The notes: generated by a model from the letters alone, not told the origin. DNA of 64,000 nucleotides from Iodobacter fluviatilis (GCF_900451195.1 NZ_UGHR01000001.1:2294001-2358000); one strand, 5' to 3'; positions 53,490 to 63,128 are shown, numbered from the stretch's first letter. A program made the numbers and translations.

Positions 53490-54355
53490 ATGAGCTGGCT
53501 GCAAAAACTGCTTCCGCCAAAGATTAAGATCCGTACCACGGTGAGTAAGTCCGGTGTACCGGAAGGCCTCTGGCACAAGTGCCCGGCCTGCAGCGCGGTT
53601 TTATACCGCACTGATCTGGAAAATAATTTAGAAGTCTGCCCTAAATGTGATTATCACAATGCTGTTTCTGCACGTCGCCGGCTGGACATCCTGCTTGATC
53701 AGGAAGGGCGATTTGAGATTGGCGCAGAAGTTAAACCGCTGGATGTTCTGAAGTTTAAAGACAGCAAGAAATACAGCGAGAGGCTGAGCGCAGCTCAGGC
53801 AGCAACGGGCGAAGAAGACGCGCTGGTCGTGATGCAGGGCGCGATTCAGAATGTGCCGGTTGTCATGGCGGCATTTGAATTTAAATTTATCGGCGGCTCA
53901 ATGGGCTCGGTTGTGGGCGAGCGTTTTGTGCGCGGCGTACTTACTGCGATTGAAAACAATGTCCCCTTTATTTGCGTTTCAGCTTCAGGCGGTGCGCGAA
54001 TGCAGGAAGGTTTGAATTCGCTGATGCAAATGACCAAAACCAGCGCCATTTTGACTAAGCTTGCGGATAAGAAACTGCCGTTTATTTCTATTCTGACGGA
54101 CCCGACAATGGGGGGGTATCTGCCTCTTTTGCCTTTCTGGGTGACATCGTAATGGCTGAGCCTGGTGCACTGATTGGCTTTGCGGGCCAGCGCGTGATTG
54201 AGCAGACCGTGCGTGAAACATTACCGGAAGGTTTTCAGCGTGCTGAGTTCCTGCTGGAAAAAGGCGCATTGGATATGGTGGTTGATCGCCGTGAAATGCG
54301 TCAGAAATTAGCGCAATTAATGACCCTTCTTTCTAAACAGCCAGCCCTTAACTGA
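53490..54355 (+). CDS. accD: Acetyl-CoA carboxylase carboxyltransferase subunit beta, frame broken at a poly-G tract
   Basis: The first part (53490-54152) reads as AccD to TDPTMGG and then goes out of frame. The rest (to 54355) continues in the -1 frame as [20 protein letters not shown] and on to the normal end. The break is at the G run 54110-54116. One extra G, or a -1 ribosomal slip on GGGGGGG, restores [18 protein letters not shown] and gives 288 residues, the usual length. The zinc ribbon Cys31, Cys34, Cys50 and Cys53 (CPACS, CPKCD) is intact. AccD with AccA transfers carboxyl from biotin to acetyl-CoA in fatty acid synthesis and is essential. A homopolymer sequencing error is therefore the leading explanation; programmed frameshifting is an alternative. 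It overlaps folC by one base. Confidence 0.9.
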
Positions 54356-55638
54356 TGTCTATGCCGTTTGATTCCCTCTCCCTTGATGCGTGGTTATCCC
54401 ATTTAGAGCAACTTCACCCAAGCGCCATTGATATGGGTTTGGAGCGTGTTGTTCGCGTGCGGGATGCCTTAGGTTTAAAACCTGATTTTTCTGTGCTGCT
54501 GGTGGGGGGGACAAATGGCAAAGGCTCAGTTTGTACCATGCTTTCCAGTATTTTGTGTGCAGCAGGATATAAAGTAGGCACTTATACCTCACCTCACTTA
54601 CTGCATTATCAGGAAAGGGTGGCGATTAATCTTCGCCCCGCTTCTGATGCCGATATTGTCGCCAGCTTTCAAGCAATTGAAAACGCCCGTGGCGACACTT
54701 CCCTCACTTATTTCGAATTTGGCACCTTAGCCGCAATGCAGCAGTTTATGGCCGCAGGCGTTGATGTGGCTGTGATGGAAGTCGGCTTAGGCGGGCGTCT
54801 GGATGCCGTGAATGCTTTTGAGCCTGTGGCTTCTGCTGTGGTTAATGTGGGGCTGGATCATCAGTCATTTTTGGGTGATACCCGCGAAGCCATCGGGCAT
54901 GAAAAAGCCGGCATTTACCGGCAGGGCAAAATTGCACTTTGCGCAGACCCCGAACCACCTGCCACGCTGATTGCTGAAGCGCAGCGCATCGGCGCGCATC
55001 TGCAGCTGATCGGACAAGATTTCGGTTTTGAAAAACAGGCAGAAGGGCAGCAGTGGACATGGTGGAATAAAGCAGGCGTGCGCCGCCATGCGCTGCCGTT
55101 TCCTGCACTACGCGGCCAGTACCAGTTAGGTAATGCTGCCGTTGTGCTGGCGCTGCTCGATGCGGTAAAAGATGTACTGCCGGTTGGGATTGGTGATATT
55201 AAACGTGGCCTGCTGGAAGTTGAGCTGGCTGCACGCTTTCAGGTTTTACCCGGCCGTCCTGCTGTTGTGCTGGATGTGGGGCATAATCCGCATGCGGCGA
55301 AAGTCTTACGTGCCAATTTAGATAATATGGGCTTTTATTCAAGCACCCATGCGGTGCTGGGGATGATGGCGGATAAAGATATTGCCGGTGTAGTGGCTTT
55401 ATTGGCAGATCGTATTGATGTCTGGCATTTAGCTGCACCACAGCTGCCACGAGCAGCAACCCCGACGCAACTTGCTGAAATTGTCGGCAAGCTTGCACCG
55501 CTGGCGAAAATAAATATTTATGAGAATGTAGCGCTTGCTTTCGCTTCGGCCTGTAAGCTTGCGGATGAAAGTGATAGAATTCTCGCCTTTGGATCCTTTT
55601 ACACAGTTGCTGAAGTCATGGCGACGCGTGAGCGCTGA
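54355..55638 (+). CDS. folC: Bifunctional folylpolyglutamate/dihydrofolate synthase
   Basis: 427 residues. The ATP-binding loop is GGTNGKGSV at residues 51-59. YTSPHLLHYQERVAIN near residue 78 and VGLGGRLDAVNAFEP near residue 143 are FolC motifs. LDVGHNPHAAKVL marks the C-terminal ligase domain. It adds glutamate to dihydropteroate and folates. The ATG overlaps the accD stop, the usual accD-folC arrangement. Confidence 0.96.
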   Translation: MSMPFDSLSLDAWLSHLEQLHPSAIDMGLERVVRVRDALGLKPDFSVLLVGGTNGKGSVCTMLSSILCAAGYKVGTYTSPHLLHYQERVAINLRPASDADIVASFQAIENARGDTSLTYFEFGTLAAMQQFMAAGVDVAVMEVGLGGRLDAVNAFEPVASAVVNVGLDHQSFLGDTREAIGHEKAGIYRQGKIALCADPEPPATLIAEAQRIGAHLQLIGQDFGFEKQAEGQQWTWWNKAGVRRHALPFPALRGQYQLGNAAVVLALLDAVKDVLPVGIGDIKRGLLEVELAARFQVLPGRPAVVLDVGHNPHAAKVLRANLDNMGFYSSTHAVLGMMADKDIAGVVALLADRIDVWHLAAPQLPRAATPTQLAEIVGKLAPLAKINIYENVALAFASACKLADESDRILAFGSFYTVAEVMATRER

Positions 55639-55640
55639 AT

Positions 55641-56384
55641 ATGATCAACCGAAATGTCAGCGATGATTTGCTGCAGCTTAAAAAACGTGCCCGCCGCCGC
55701 CTTGTGGGTGCGATTGCACTGGTGCTGTTTGCTCTGATCGTTTTATGGACTGCACTCGATAGTGCGCCGCCAGCCGTCATTGCCGGTGGAAATAATATTG
55801 AAATTATTTCCAGCTCGCCGGCATTACAACAGCCATCGCCCGAGCCTGTCGTTGTGGCGCAGGCCTCAGCTGTAGAGCAGGCCGGTGCCGCACTGATTAC
55901 CCCTGTGCCTGAAGAAATTCAGCCTCCTGTTGCAACACCCGAACCCGCTTACCGCGTGGCCAGCCCTGCACAGAGTGTGCTGCCGGGTAAACTGGTGAAT
56001 CACCAGAAAAAAGTGGTGATTCCTACCGCGACACCTTCTCCTAAACCTGCTCCTGTAGCCAAACCCACGCCCACTCCCAAGCCTGCCGTCGACCCGCAGC
56101 GTATTTTGGAAGGGCTGGATGTAGCCCCCGCAGCAAAATCGGCGGCTGCTGATCCTAAGCGCTATTACATTCAAATTGGCGCTTATGCCGACGCGGATAA
56201 GGCGGCTCAGGTGGTCAGTAAATTACAAGGAGCTGGGATTCCTGCTTATTCCGAAAAAACGGTTACAGACAAAGGCGCTTTAACCCGTGTACGTGTTGGC
56301 CCTGTTCACGATGAAGAAAAAGCTCAGAGTTACCTTAAAAAAATGGGAGTGCTTGGTTTTAGCGGGCACCTGTCTGGCAAATAG
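55641..56384 (+). CDS. SPOR-domain protein (DedD-like)
   Basis: 247 residues. A short basic cytoplasmic part (LKKRARRRLVGAIA) leads into one membrane helix (about residues 17-35, LVGAIALVLFALIVLWTAL). A long Pro/Ala-rich periplasmic linker follows with PTPTPKPA repeats. The C-terminal SPOR domain (about 172-247; YYIQIGAYADADKAAQVVSK and TRVRVGPVHDEEKAQSYL) binds denuded septal peptidoglycan. The position folC-SPOR-cvpA-purF matches dedD in other proteobacteria. A role in cell constriction is likely. Confidence 0.88.
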   Translation: MINRNVSDDLLQLKKRARRRLVGAIALVLFALIVLWTALDSAPPAVIAGGNNIEIISSSPALQQPSPEPVVVAQASAVEQAGAALITPVPEEIQPPVATPEPAYRVASPAQSVLPGKLVNHQKKVVIPTATPSPKPAPVAKPTPTPKPAVDPQRILEGLDVAPAAKSAAADPKRYYIQIGAYADADKAAQVVSKLQGAGIPAYSEKTVTDKGALTRVRVGPVHDEEKAQSYLKKMGVLGFSGHLSGK

Positions 56385-56392
56385 GTTAAAGC

Positions 56393-56884
56393 ATGACTGG
56401 CTTTGATTACACAATATTAGGCATCATGGGGCTTTCCATGCTGCTCTCAGTAATGCGGGGCCTTGTGCAGGAAGCGTTGGCGCTGGCGGCATGGGTGTTG
56501 GCGTTTTGGCTGGCCAGCCATTATTCCAGCCAGGTGTCTGTATGGATGCCTAAAAATCTGCCGAATGAAGAGCTGCGCTATCTGGCCGCTTTTGTCGCGA
56601 TTTTTTTTGTGACCTGGGTGGCCTCGGCTATGTTAAGGGTAACGCTGAATCAATTTATGCAAGCCACCGGACTTAAGCCGGCTGACCGGCTTTTTGGTGC
56701 AGGTTTTGGTTTGGTTCGCGGTTTTTTACTGAGTTTAACGCTGGTTTTGCTGGCGGGGTTTACTAGTCTGCCCAAGCAAACAATATGGCGGAATGCCATG
56801 TTCAGCCCCCTGTTTGAAGAAGCGGCCGTGATGGCCAAGATTTGGCTGCCAGAAGCACTGGCAGCCCGCATTCATTATGATTAA
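56393..56884 (+). CDS. cvpA: CvpA-family membrane protein
   Basis: 163 residues with four membrane segments. FDYTILGIMGLSMLLSVMRG at the start, then LVQEALALAAWVLAFWLA, and DRLFGAGFGLVRGFLLSLTL near residue 100 are the CvpA family pattern. Enterobacterial CvpA is needed for colicin V production and envelope stress tolerance. It precedes purF, as in E. coli. Confidence 0.92.
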   Translation: MTGFDYTILGIMGLSMLLSVMRGLVQEALALAAWVLAFWLASHYSSQVSVWMPKNLPNEELRYLAAFVAIFFVTWVASAMLRVTLNQFMQATGLKPADRLFGAGFGLVRGFLLSLTLVLLAGFTSLPKQTIWRNAMFSPLFEEAAVMAKIWLPEALAARIHYD

Positions 56885-56963
56885 CCGCTGTGCAGTTGGC
56901 GGATTGATTTGGATGAGTCCTTCGTCCCTTGTTTTTAGCAGTTGCCGTTCAGGCCAAAATTAA

Positions 56964-56982
56964 CTGCCAGACTGACTGGCAG
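56964..56982 (+). promoter_or_regulatory. Inverted repeat in the cvpA-purF gap
   Basis: CTGCCAG (56964-56970) and CTGGCAG (56976-56982) with a 5-base spacer, 42 bp before the purF ATG. There is no T tract. It could be an operator or an mRNA hairpin of the purF leader. Confidence 0.4.
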
Positions 56983-57023
56983 TACGCATTTGTTACGATT
57001 AAGAACTCAAAGGGGCATTTCTG

Positions 57024-58565
57024 ATGTGTGGCATTGTAGGTATCGTCGCCAAGACACCCGTTAATCAGCTGTTGTACGATGGCTTGTTGGTTTTACAGCA
57101 TCGTGGGCAAGATGCAGCAGGGATTGTAACGGCAGAGGGGCTGACGCTCCATATGCACAAAGGGCAGGGCTTAGTGAGTGATGTGTTCCGCACTCGCAAT
57201 ATGCGCTCTTTGATGGGCAATGCCGGTATTGGGCATGTGCGTTACCCAACCGCAGGATCTGCATCCAGCTTGGCTGAATCTCAGCCTTTTTATGTCAACA
57301 GCCCGTTTGGTATCGTGCTGGCGCATAACGGCAACTTAACCAACGATAAGCAGCTCAAAGAAGATATGTACCGCACTGACCTGCGCCATATCAATACCAA
57401 TTCTGATTCTGAAGCACTGCTGAATGTTTTTGCCCACGAATTGTCCCGCCGCGTAAAAGGCCCTGAGCTGAATGCGGAAACCATTTTTGATGCAATTACT
57501 GCGGTGCATGCCCGGGTTAAAGGGGCTTACGCGGTAGTTGCCATGATTGCAGGCTTTGGCTTGGTGGCATTCCGTGATCCTTACGGTATTCGCCCGCTTT
57601 GCTTAGGTACGCATGAAACACCAGAAGGCTTGGAGTACATCGTGGCCTCCGAATCGGTGGCGCATGATGTATTGGGCTTTAAATTTGAGCGCGATATTGC
57701 GCCGGGTGAAGCCGTATTCGTGACTTTTGAAGGCGAATTCCACAGCAAGCAATGCCACGCTAATCCTGTGCTGGTGCCTTGTATTTTTGAACATGTTTAT
57801 TTTGCCCGCCCGGATACCGTGATTGATGGTATTTCAGTGCACGAAGCGCGCTTAAACATGGGTGAAAATCTGGCCGATAAAGTAGCTGCCGTGATTCCAA
57901 AGCTTGATATCGACGTGGTGATTCCTATTCCGGATACTAGCCGTGATTCAGCCTTGCAATTAGCTAATAAATTAGGTTTGCCATATCGCGAAGGCTTTAT
58001 GAAAAACCGCTATATTGGCCGCACCTTTATTATGCCTGGCCAAGCCAGCCGTAAAAAATCGGTTCGCCAAAAGCTCAATCCAATTGCCGTTGAATTCCGT
58101 GGCAAAAATGTATTGCTGGTCGATGATTCCATTGTGCGTGGCACAACTAGCCGCCAGATCGTACAAATGGTGCGAGATTGCGGTGCCACAAAGGTGTATC
58201 TGGCCTCTGCAGCGCCACCTGTTATGTATCCGCATGTTTACGGTATTGATATGCCAACCCGTGCCGAGCTGATTGCAACAGGGCGCACTGATCAGCAAAT
58301 TGCCGATGAAATTGGCGTGGATGCCATTATCTATCAGGAATTAGATGCCCTGATTGATGCATGCAGCAAAGCCAGCGGCGGGGTAATCACTTCATTTGAA
58401 ACATCATGTTTCGATGGTCAGTACATTACAGGTGATATTACACCTGCGTATCTGGATGAATTAGAAGCAAAGCGTTTGTCGCCCTTGTCTGCAAAAGCTG
58501 GTGATGTGGCAGAAAGCCGTTTATTAGATATGAATATTGGCGTAGGCGAGCAGAATTTGCTCTAA
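57024..58565 (+). CDS. purF: Amidophosphoribosyltransferase
   Basis: 513 residues; E. coli PurF is 505. The N-terminal nucleophile is Cys2 (MCGIVGIV), typical of Ntn glutamine amidotransferases, with no propeptide. [20 protein letters not shown] and LAHNGNLTN are the glutaminase motifs. The PRPP-binding loop is [13 protein letters not shown] near residue 366. It makes 5-phosphoribosylamine, the first committed step of purine synthesis. A terminator follows. Confidence 0.97.
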   Translation: MCGIVGIVAKTPVNQLLYDGLLVLQHRGQDAAGIVTAEGLTLHMHKGQGLVSDVFRTRNMRSLMGNAGIGHVRYPTAGSASSLAESQPFYVNSPFGIVLAHNGNLTNDKQLKEDMYRTDLRHINTNSDSEALLNVFAHELSRRVKGPELNAETIFDAITAVHARVKGAYAVVAMIAGFGLVAFRDPYGIRPLCLGTHETPEGLEYIVASESVAHDVLGFKFERDIAPGEAVFVTFEGEFHSKQCHANPVLVPCIFEHVYFARPDTVIDGISVHEARLNMGENLADKVAAVIPKLDIDVVIPIPDTSRDSALQLANKLGLPYREGFMKNRYIGRTFIMPGQASRKKSVRQKLNPIAVEFRGKNVLLVDDSIVRGTTSRQIVQMVRDCGATKVYLASAAPPVMYPHVYGIDMPTRAELIATGRTDQQIADEIGVDAIIYQELDALIDACSKASGGVITSFETSCFDGQYITGDITPAYLDELEAKRLSPLSAKAGDVAESRLLDMNIGVGEQNLL

Positions 58566-58579
58566 GCCTGCCCATAATT

Positions 58580-58611
58580 AAAACGCCAGCCTGAGGGCTG
58601 GCGTTTTTTTT
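58580..58611 (+). terminator. Rho-independent terminator of purF
   Basis: An 11-bp GC-rich stem, about 58581-58591 with 58596-58606, followed by a run of T to 58611. It begins 15 bp after the purF stop. The next 290 bp hold only the leader of the HD-GYP gene; nothing else was recognised. Confidence 0.9.
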
Positions 58612-58900
58612 GCCTGCCGTTTCCAGCATAAACGTTTCTTTGTCTTATCCTAGGTAAGCAGTGTTTTCGCTGGGTGTCAGATAAAAAAAGAGGGCGAATA
58701 GGTATGACGCATGCATTTCTTACAAAAATAGATTGCATTAAGTTGTTAGCTTACGCACATTTTATGGCTACCTGCCCAAAGGTTGGCTGTAGTCTTGTTG
58801 CGGCCATGGATTGAATCTATTGTTTAAGTAATCTAGTTTATTTCTAGCTTAGTCTGGTCTTTTGCTTTTATGGCGCTTCTAAACCATCAGCAGGTTTTGT

Positions 58901-60025
58901 ATGCACAATGCGACCCCCCAATTTTTAGAGCTGGGCCCTTCAGCCAAAAACATGACTGAAAGTGTAGAGACAATTCACAAAGTGATTTCATCCCGCTATC
59001 CCGGTGTAGACCGGGTGGCACTGGCGATTTATGACTCGGCCAGTGATACGCTGAAAACCTTTGTGAGCAGCAACCATGATGGCGTGGCTTTGGCTGCCTA
59101 TGAGGCGAAGTTGCAAAACGTGCCCTCCTTAAGAGCGCTTGCAAAGGCTCGTCAGTCGCGCGTTGTGCAGGATATTGACGACAGTTTCCCTAAATGCACA
59201 GAACATACCGCTTGGCTGAAGGGTATGGGCTATTTATCCAGCTATACCGTGCCGGTATATCAAAGAGACGAGCTGGCAGGGTTTATCTTTTTTGATTCAA
59301 AGTCGGCCTGTTTTTTTACTGAAGAATCTGCCCGCTTTTTAGATATTTTTACGGGTCTGATTGCTCAGCTTTATTTATTGCAGCTCACCGCCGTGCGCAG
59401 CCTGATTGGCACGGTGCATATTGCCAGTGATTTAGCCAAAGTCCGTGATTTGGAAACCGGTAATCACCTAGAGCGTATGGCCAGCTATTCGCGCATTATT
59501 GCTAAAGAACTGGCTCATTCATATTCACTGCCAGATGAATTTGTTGAATATGTTTATTTATTTGCACCTTTGCATGATATTGGCAAGGTAGGCATCCCTG
59601 ATCGAATTTTATTTAAACCGGGTCAATTAGATGATGAAGAATGGCGGGTCATGCGCAGTCATGTGGAAATGGGCGAAAATCTGATTGATCAGATTATTTC
59701 AGGCTTGGGGATGGTAGAAAACATGTCAACCAGTGTGATGCGTAATATGGTGGCGGGTCATCATGAGCGGGGAGATGGCTCTGGCTATCCGCGTGGCCTG
59801 CTGATGGCAGATATCCCGCTGGAAGCGCGCATTGTGGCCGTAGCCGATGTGTTTGATGCCCTGAGCAATGTACGGCCCTACAAGCTGTCATGGACAGAAG
59901 AGCGGGTTTGGGCCGAGCTAGAGCGCGAAGCAGCGCTTGGACGTCTGGATGCAGAATGCGTGAATGCCCTGCGTGGCGCAGAGCAGGAGCGGCGGCGGAT
60001 ACAGGATCGTTTTGCAGATCAGTAA
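58901..60025 (+). CDS. GAF and HD-GYP domain c-di-GMP phosphodiesterase
   Basis: 374 residues. A GAF-like sensory domain covers about residues 20-165 (VDRVALAIYDSASDTLKTFV; YTVPVYQRDELAGFIFFDSK). The HD-GYP domain covers about 175-370. The metal ligands and signature are HLERMASYS, then HDIGK (about residue 225), and HHERGDGSGYPRGL (about 287). It should hydrolyse c-di-GMP to pGpG and GMP. No membrane helix is present. An AGCAGG site precedes ATG 58901. It is a single-gene unit, and a counterpart to the GGDEF protein at 37621. Confidence 0.92.
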   Translation: MHNATPQFLELGPSAKNMTESVETIHKVISSRYPGVDRVALAIYDSASDTLKTFVSSNHDGVALAAYEAKLQNVPSLRALAKARQSRVVQDIDDSFPKCTEHTAWLKGMGYLSSYTVPVYQRDELAGFIFFDSKSACFFTEESARFLDIFTGLIAQLYLLQLTAVRSLIGTVHIASDLAKVRDLETGNHLERMASYSRIIAKELAHSYSLPDEFVEYVYLFAPLHDIGKVGIPDRILFKPGQLDDEEWRVMRSHVEMGENLIDQIISGLGMVENMSTSVMRNMVAGHHERGDGSGYPRGLLMADIPLEARIVAVADVFDALSNVRPYKLSWTEERVWAELEREAALGRLDAECVNALRGAEQERRRIQDRFADQ

Positions 60026-60170
60026 TTGCATGGCTTGGGAGTGGCTGAAAAAAGGCTTGAATAAGCGGGGAAAGGGGCAGCGGGCTGTAATGCTTACGTT
60101 ATAATAAGCGCCAAAAGCGGATGTTGCTGCCTTGAATGAATGCCCCTCCTTAGAACAAGTAGAGAAAGCC

Positions 60171-61346
60171 ATGTTTGAAGATGAATTCCTGCACCCCGAT
60201 ACTTTAGCCGTTAGAGCGGGCACTACCCGCAGTCAGTTTGGCGAACACTCTGATGCGATGTACCTGACATCTAGCTTTGTGGTGGGCAGCGCTGAAGAAG
60301 CCTCATTAAAATTTACCGGCCAGATGCCCGGCTTTATTTACTCCCGCTTTACTAATCCCACAGTCACAGCCTTTGAAGAAAGACTCGCCGCCTTAGAAGG
60401 GGCCGAGCGCGCCGTGGCCACCGCATCAGGCATGAGCGCGATCTTGTCGCTGTTTATGGCGCATTTAAAATCCGGCGATCATGTAGTGGCCTCGGCCAGC
60501 CTGTTTGGCTCCACCATTCAGCTACTAAATGTCTACCTAAGTAAGTTTGGTGTTAGTGTCACCTATGTTTCAGCGACGGATACCGCCGAATGGGCAGCGG
60601 CCTGCCAGCCGAATACCAAGTTGCTGTTTTTAGAAACGCCATCCAATCCGCTGACTGAAATTAGCGATATTCGCACCATTGCCGATATCGCCCATGCCCA
60701 CGATGCCCTGCTGGTGGTGGACAACTGCTTTTGCACCCCCATCCTGCAAAAACCATTAGCACTTGGCGCCGATTTGGTGGTGCATTCGGCCACCAAATAT
60801 ATCGATGGCCAGGGCCGCGTGCTGGGCGGGGCGGTCGTCGGCTCATCAGCACTGGTTGACCCCGTGTATTTATTCCTGCGCACCGCTGGCCCAAGCTTGT
60901 CAGCCTTTAATGCATGGGTCTTACTCAAGGGCCTAGAAACCCTGCCAATCCGCATGCGCGCCCATTCAGAAACCGCCTTAAAACTGGCCTCCTACCTAGA
61001 AGCGCACCCCGCCGTAGAGCAAGTCTACTACCCCGGCCTGCCTTCGCACCCGCAGCACGCGCTGGCCATGACCCAGCAAAACGCGGGCGGCGGCATGGTG
61101 TCTTTCGTGGTGAAAGGTGGCCGCGAGCAAGCCTGGAAAATCGTCGACGCCGTGCAACTGATCAGCCGCACCGCCAATCTGGGCGACACCCGCAGCACCA
61201 TCACCCACCCCGCCAGCACCACCCACGGCCGAATCACCCCCGCCGCGCGTGAAGCAGCAGGCATCACCGAAGGCCTGATCCGTATTTCGGTAGGGCTGGA
61301 ATATATTGATGATTTAATTGCTGATTTGGAGCAGGGATTGGCTTAG
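60171..61346 (+). CDS. metZ: O-succinylhomoserine sulfhydrylase
   Basis: 391 residues from ATG 60171, which has AGAGAAAG upstream; a TTG at 60132 would add 13 residues. It is a Cys/Met-metabolism PLP enzyme. LHPDTLAVRAGTTRSQFGEH at the start and MYLTSSFVV are typical of MetZ. The PLP Lys is in HSATKYIDGQG near residue 209. VVDNCFCTPILQKPLALGAD matches the family. It converts O-succinylhomoserine and sulphide directly to homocysteine. The related cystathionine gamma-synthase (MetB) is the alternative, but the MetZ-type N-terminus and the purF neighbourhood favour MetZ. The 3' third of the gene is markedly GC-rich. Confidence 0.9.
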   Translation: MFEDEFLHPDTLAVRAGTTRSQFGEHSDAMYLTSSFVVGSAEEASLKFTGQMPGFIYSRFTNPTVTAFEERLAALEGAERAVATASGMSAILSLFMAHLKSGDHVVASASLFGSTIQLLNVYLSKFGVSVTYVSATDTAEWAAACQPNTKLLFLETPSNPLTEISDIRTIADIAHAHDALLVVDNCFCTPILQKPLALGADLVVHSATKYIDGQGRVLGGAVVGSSALVDPVYLFLRTAGPSLSAFNAWVLLKGLETLPIRMRAHSETALKLASYLEAHPAVEQVYYPGLPSHPQHALAMTQQNAGGGMVSFVVKGGREQAWKIVDAVQLISRTANLGDTRSTITHPASTTHGRITPAAREAAGITEGLIRISVGLEYIDDLIADLEQGLA

Positions 61347-61369
61347 TATTTTTGTTTGAATGATATGTG

Positions 61370-61434
61370 TAGGGCGTACTCGAAGCTCCGCGTGCGACAG
61401 TTTTTAGTCGCTCAGCGATGCGCAGTACGCCAGT
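61370..61434. repeat. Palindromic intergenic repeat, left of the RelA/SpoT gene
   Basis: Outer arms GGCGTACT (61373-61380) and AGTACGCC (61424-61431) are perfect. Inside, GCGAC and GTCGC form a second small stem around 61394-61412. This nested form is typical of small REP-like dispersed elements. Its outer motif TAGGGCGTAC resembles TAGGGTGTAC of the element at 62956-63021. Confidence 0.6.
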
Positions 61435-61581
61435 CAGTAAGTGAATAAAGACAATGACTGCGCCCCGCTACCGTCGGATGGTTTTTAAATCGCAGTTTTG
61501 TGTTTTTGCTGTGAAACAATATTTCACAAGACCACAACTTATTAATTGCCGCTGAACTCGGCGTTAGGACTAGGAATACCC

Positions 61582-62697
61582 ATGCTTACTTCAAAACCTG
61601 CCCTCTCAAACGTAGAGGCGGTGAATGAATATGCTCTGAAGCGCCCGCTGTTGGTGAGTTTTACTACTAAACTTGAGGTTTTGCTTCGCGATCTTCTTCA
61701 GGCTCAGAAGCTCGAGTTTCATCTCATCGAATCGCGTACCAAGGATGTCGTTAGTCTCAAGGAGAAGATTAACCGCTCATCAAAATCATACCGCGACCCG
61801 TTGAGCGAAGTGTCTGACTTATGCGGTCTCCGGGTGATTACCTACTACCAAGATCATGCAGACGCGATTGGCAGACTTATCCAAGAGGAGTTTCTCGTAG
61901 ATGACGGCCTCTCAGTTCTTCACTCATCACAGGGGGCTGAGTTTGGCTATCGGTCATCACACTTTGTGGTGCGTCTTTCTCCAACGCGTTCAGCTTTATT
62001 GGAGTGGGGTGGGTTTGACGCCATTTGTGCAGAAATTCAAGTGCGAACTGTGCTGCAGCACGCTTGGGCCGCCATCTCTCATAAGCTCCAGTATAAGCGT
62101 GAAGAAGACGTCCCGATCGCTCTCAAGCGAAAGCTCTTCCGCCTTTCTGCCCTGTTCGAACTTGCAGATGATGAATTCGTTTCTCTACGCGATGCCTCGG
62201 GGGAGGTTCGAAAGGAGATCACTGCTCAACTTGCAACAGGGGAGCGTTCTATTCTGCTCGATAGTGTCTCACTAGACGAATACATTTCTACCTCGCTAGT
62301 GGTTATGGAGATTTGTGCCGACGCGGAATCTGCTGGTTTTTCTTTTGAGACCCCTGACAATGAAATAGTCGACGAAGATGACTCTATAGATCGGCTCTCC
62401 GATACACTTCGGCTTGCTACAATTGCTGGCCTTACAACAGTAGAAGATTTTGATGCCGTGCTCAATAGAGCAGTTCGATGGTCGAAGGAATACTTACATG
62501 CGCAGTACATTGCGGGCGAAAGAGAGTCATCGTCAACATGGTATGCAACTGCAGGCTTTATTTGTGAACTAATTCTCATTGCCTCCTATGCGGATCTCTT
62601 TCGAGTTGGCAACCTATTAATGTCTGGTTATGAGCGCACCATTGCTAATCGCGTGTTTGAAGTCGCGAAAAGTTTTCTAGGGGCCCGTACTAAATGA
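61582..62697 (+). CDS. Stand-alone RelA/SpoT-domain (alarmone synthetase-like) protein with C-terminal extension
   Basis: 371 residues from ATG 61582 with TAGGA upstream. The synthetase fold is seen at about residues 30-200: ESRTKDVVSLKEKINRSSKS, SDLCGLRVITYYQDHADAIG (DxxGxR), FGYRSSHFVVRLSP and EIQVRTVLQHAWAAISHKLQ. The catalytic Glu and Gln of ExQVRT are present, so (p)ppGpp-type pyrophosphate transfer is plausible. There is no HD hydrolase, TGS or ACT domain. The C-terminal 170 residues have no recognised domain. Codon use (many CTC, AAG, ATC) is unlike that of the neighbours, and palindromic repeats flank the gene, suggesting acquisition. It could be a small alarmone synthetase or a toxSAS-type toxin, perhaps with a built-in regulatory domain. 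No separate antitoxin gene is seen. Confidence 0.8.
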   Translation: MLTSKPALSNVEAVNEYALKRPLLVSFTTKLEVLLRDLLQAQKLEFHLIESRTKDVVSLKEKINRSSKSYRDPLSEVSDLCGLRVITYYQDHADAIGRLIQEEFLVDDGLSVLHSSQGAEFGYRSSHFVVRLSPTRSALLEWGGFDAICAEIQVRTVLQHAWAAISHKLQYKREEDVPIALKRKLFRLSALFELADDEFVSLRDASGEVRKEITAQLATGERSILLDSVSLDEYISTSLVVMEICADAESAGFSFETPDNEIVDEDDSIDRLSDTLRLATIAGLTTVEDFDAVLNRAVRWSKEYLHAQYIAGERESSSTWYATAGFICELILIASYADLFRVGNLLMSGYERTIANRVFEVAKSFLGARTK

Positions 62698-62955
62698 TCC
62701 TTCTATCTAAAATGCCTCGTCTCTCTGTGCTTTAATCACTTCCTATTTTCTTTCTTGTTTTGTAATTATTCAGGGGCTGGGGTCAGTCCTTGCCTCTTGC
62801 AATATTACCTTCGGGTCAAAGCCAACATCCCTTGCATAATATTTGGGTTTCCACCGCCTAACATCCGCTAGTTAAAAACTGTTAATAGTCTGCTAAATAA
62901 TTTGACAGCTTATAGCCTGTGTTCTTGATTTACATAAAGATGAATTGGCATTTCT

Positions 62956-63021
62956 TAGGGTGTACAGCAGGTAGTCGGAGTGCACAGGGCGGTGCGCAAG
63001 AAAGGCGACTTGTGCACCCTA
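62956..63021. repeat. Palindromic intergenic repeat, right of the RelA/SpoT gene
   Basis: Outer arms TAGGGTGTACA (62956-62966) and TGTGCACCCTA (63011-63021) pair at 10 of 11 positions. The interior contains GTGCAC and GGTGCGC. It shares the TAGGGYGTAC end and the 60-66 bp size with the element at 61370-61434. Confidence 0.6.
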
Positions 63022-63128
63022 TATAAAATCAGATATCGAACTGTTTTTTGTTTTAAGTCGCAGGTCTGGTGGTGAGCACTTCTGCATAAGTAACTACATA
63101 CAATAAGCGGCTCTTTCAGCACTGTAGC

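Noticed and set aside
61545..61570. Integron attC-like end (CTGAACTCGGCGTTAGGA) just before the RelA/SpoT gene and GCCTAAC near 62850.
   Set aside because: The matching complementary arm of an attC site is not found near either motif, the last base does not fit GTTRRRY, and no integrase or cassette array is visible.
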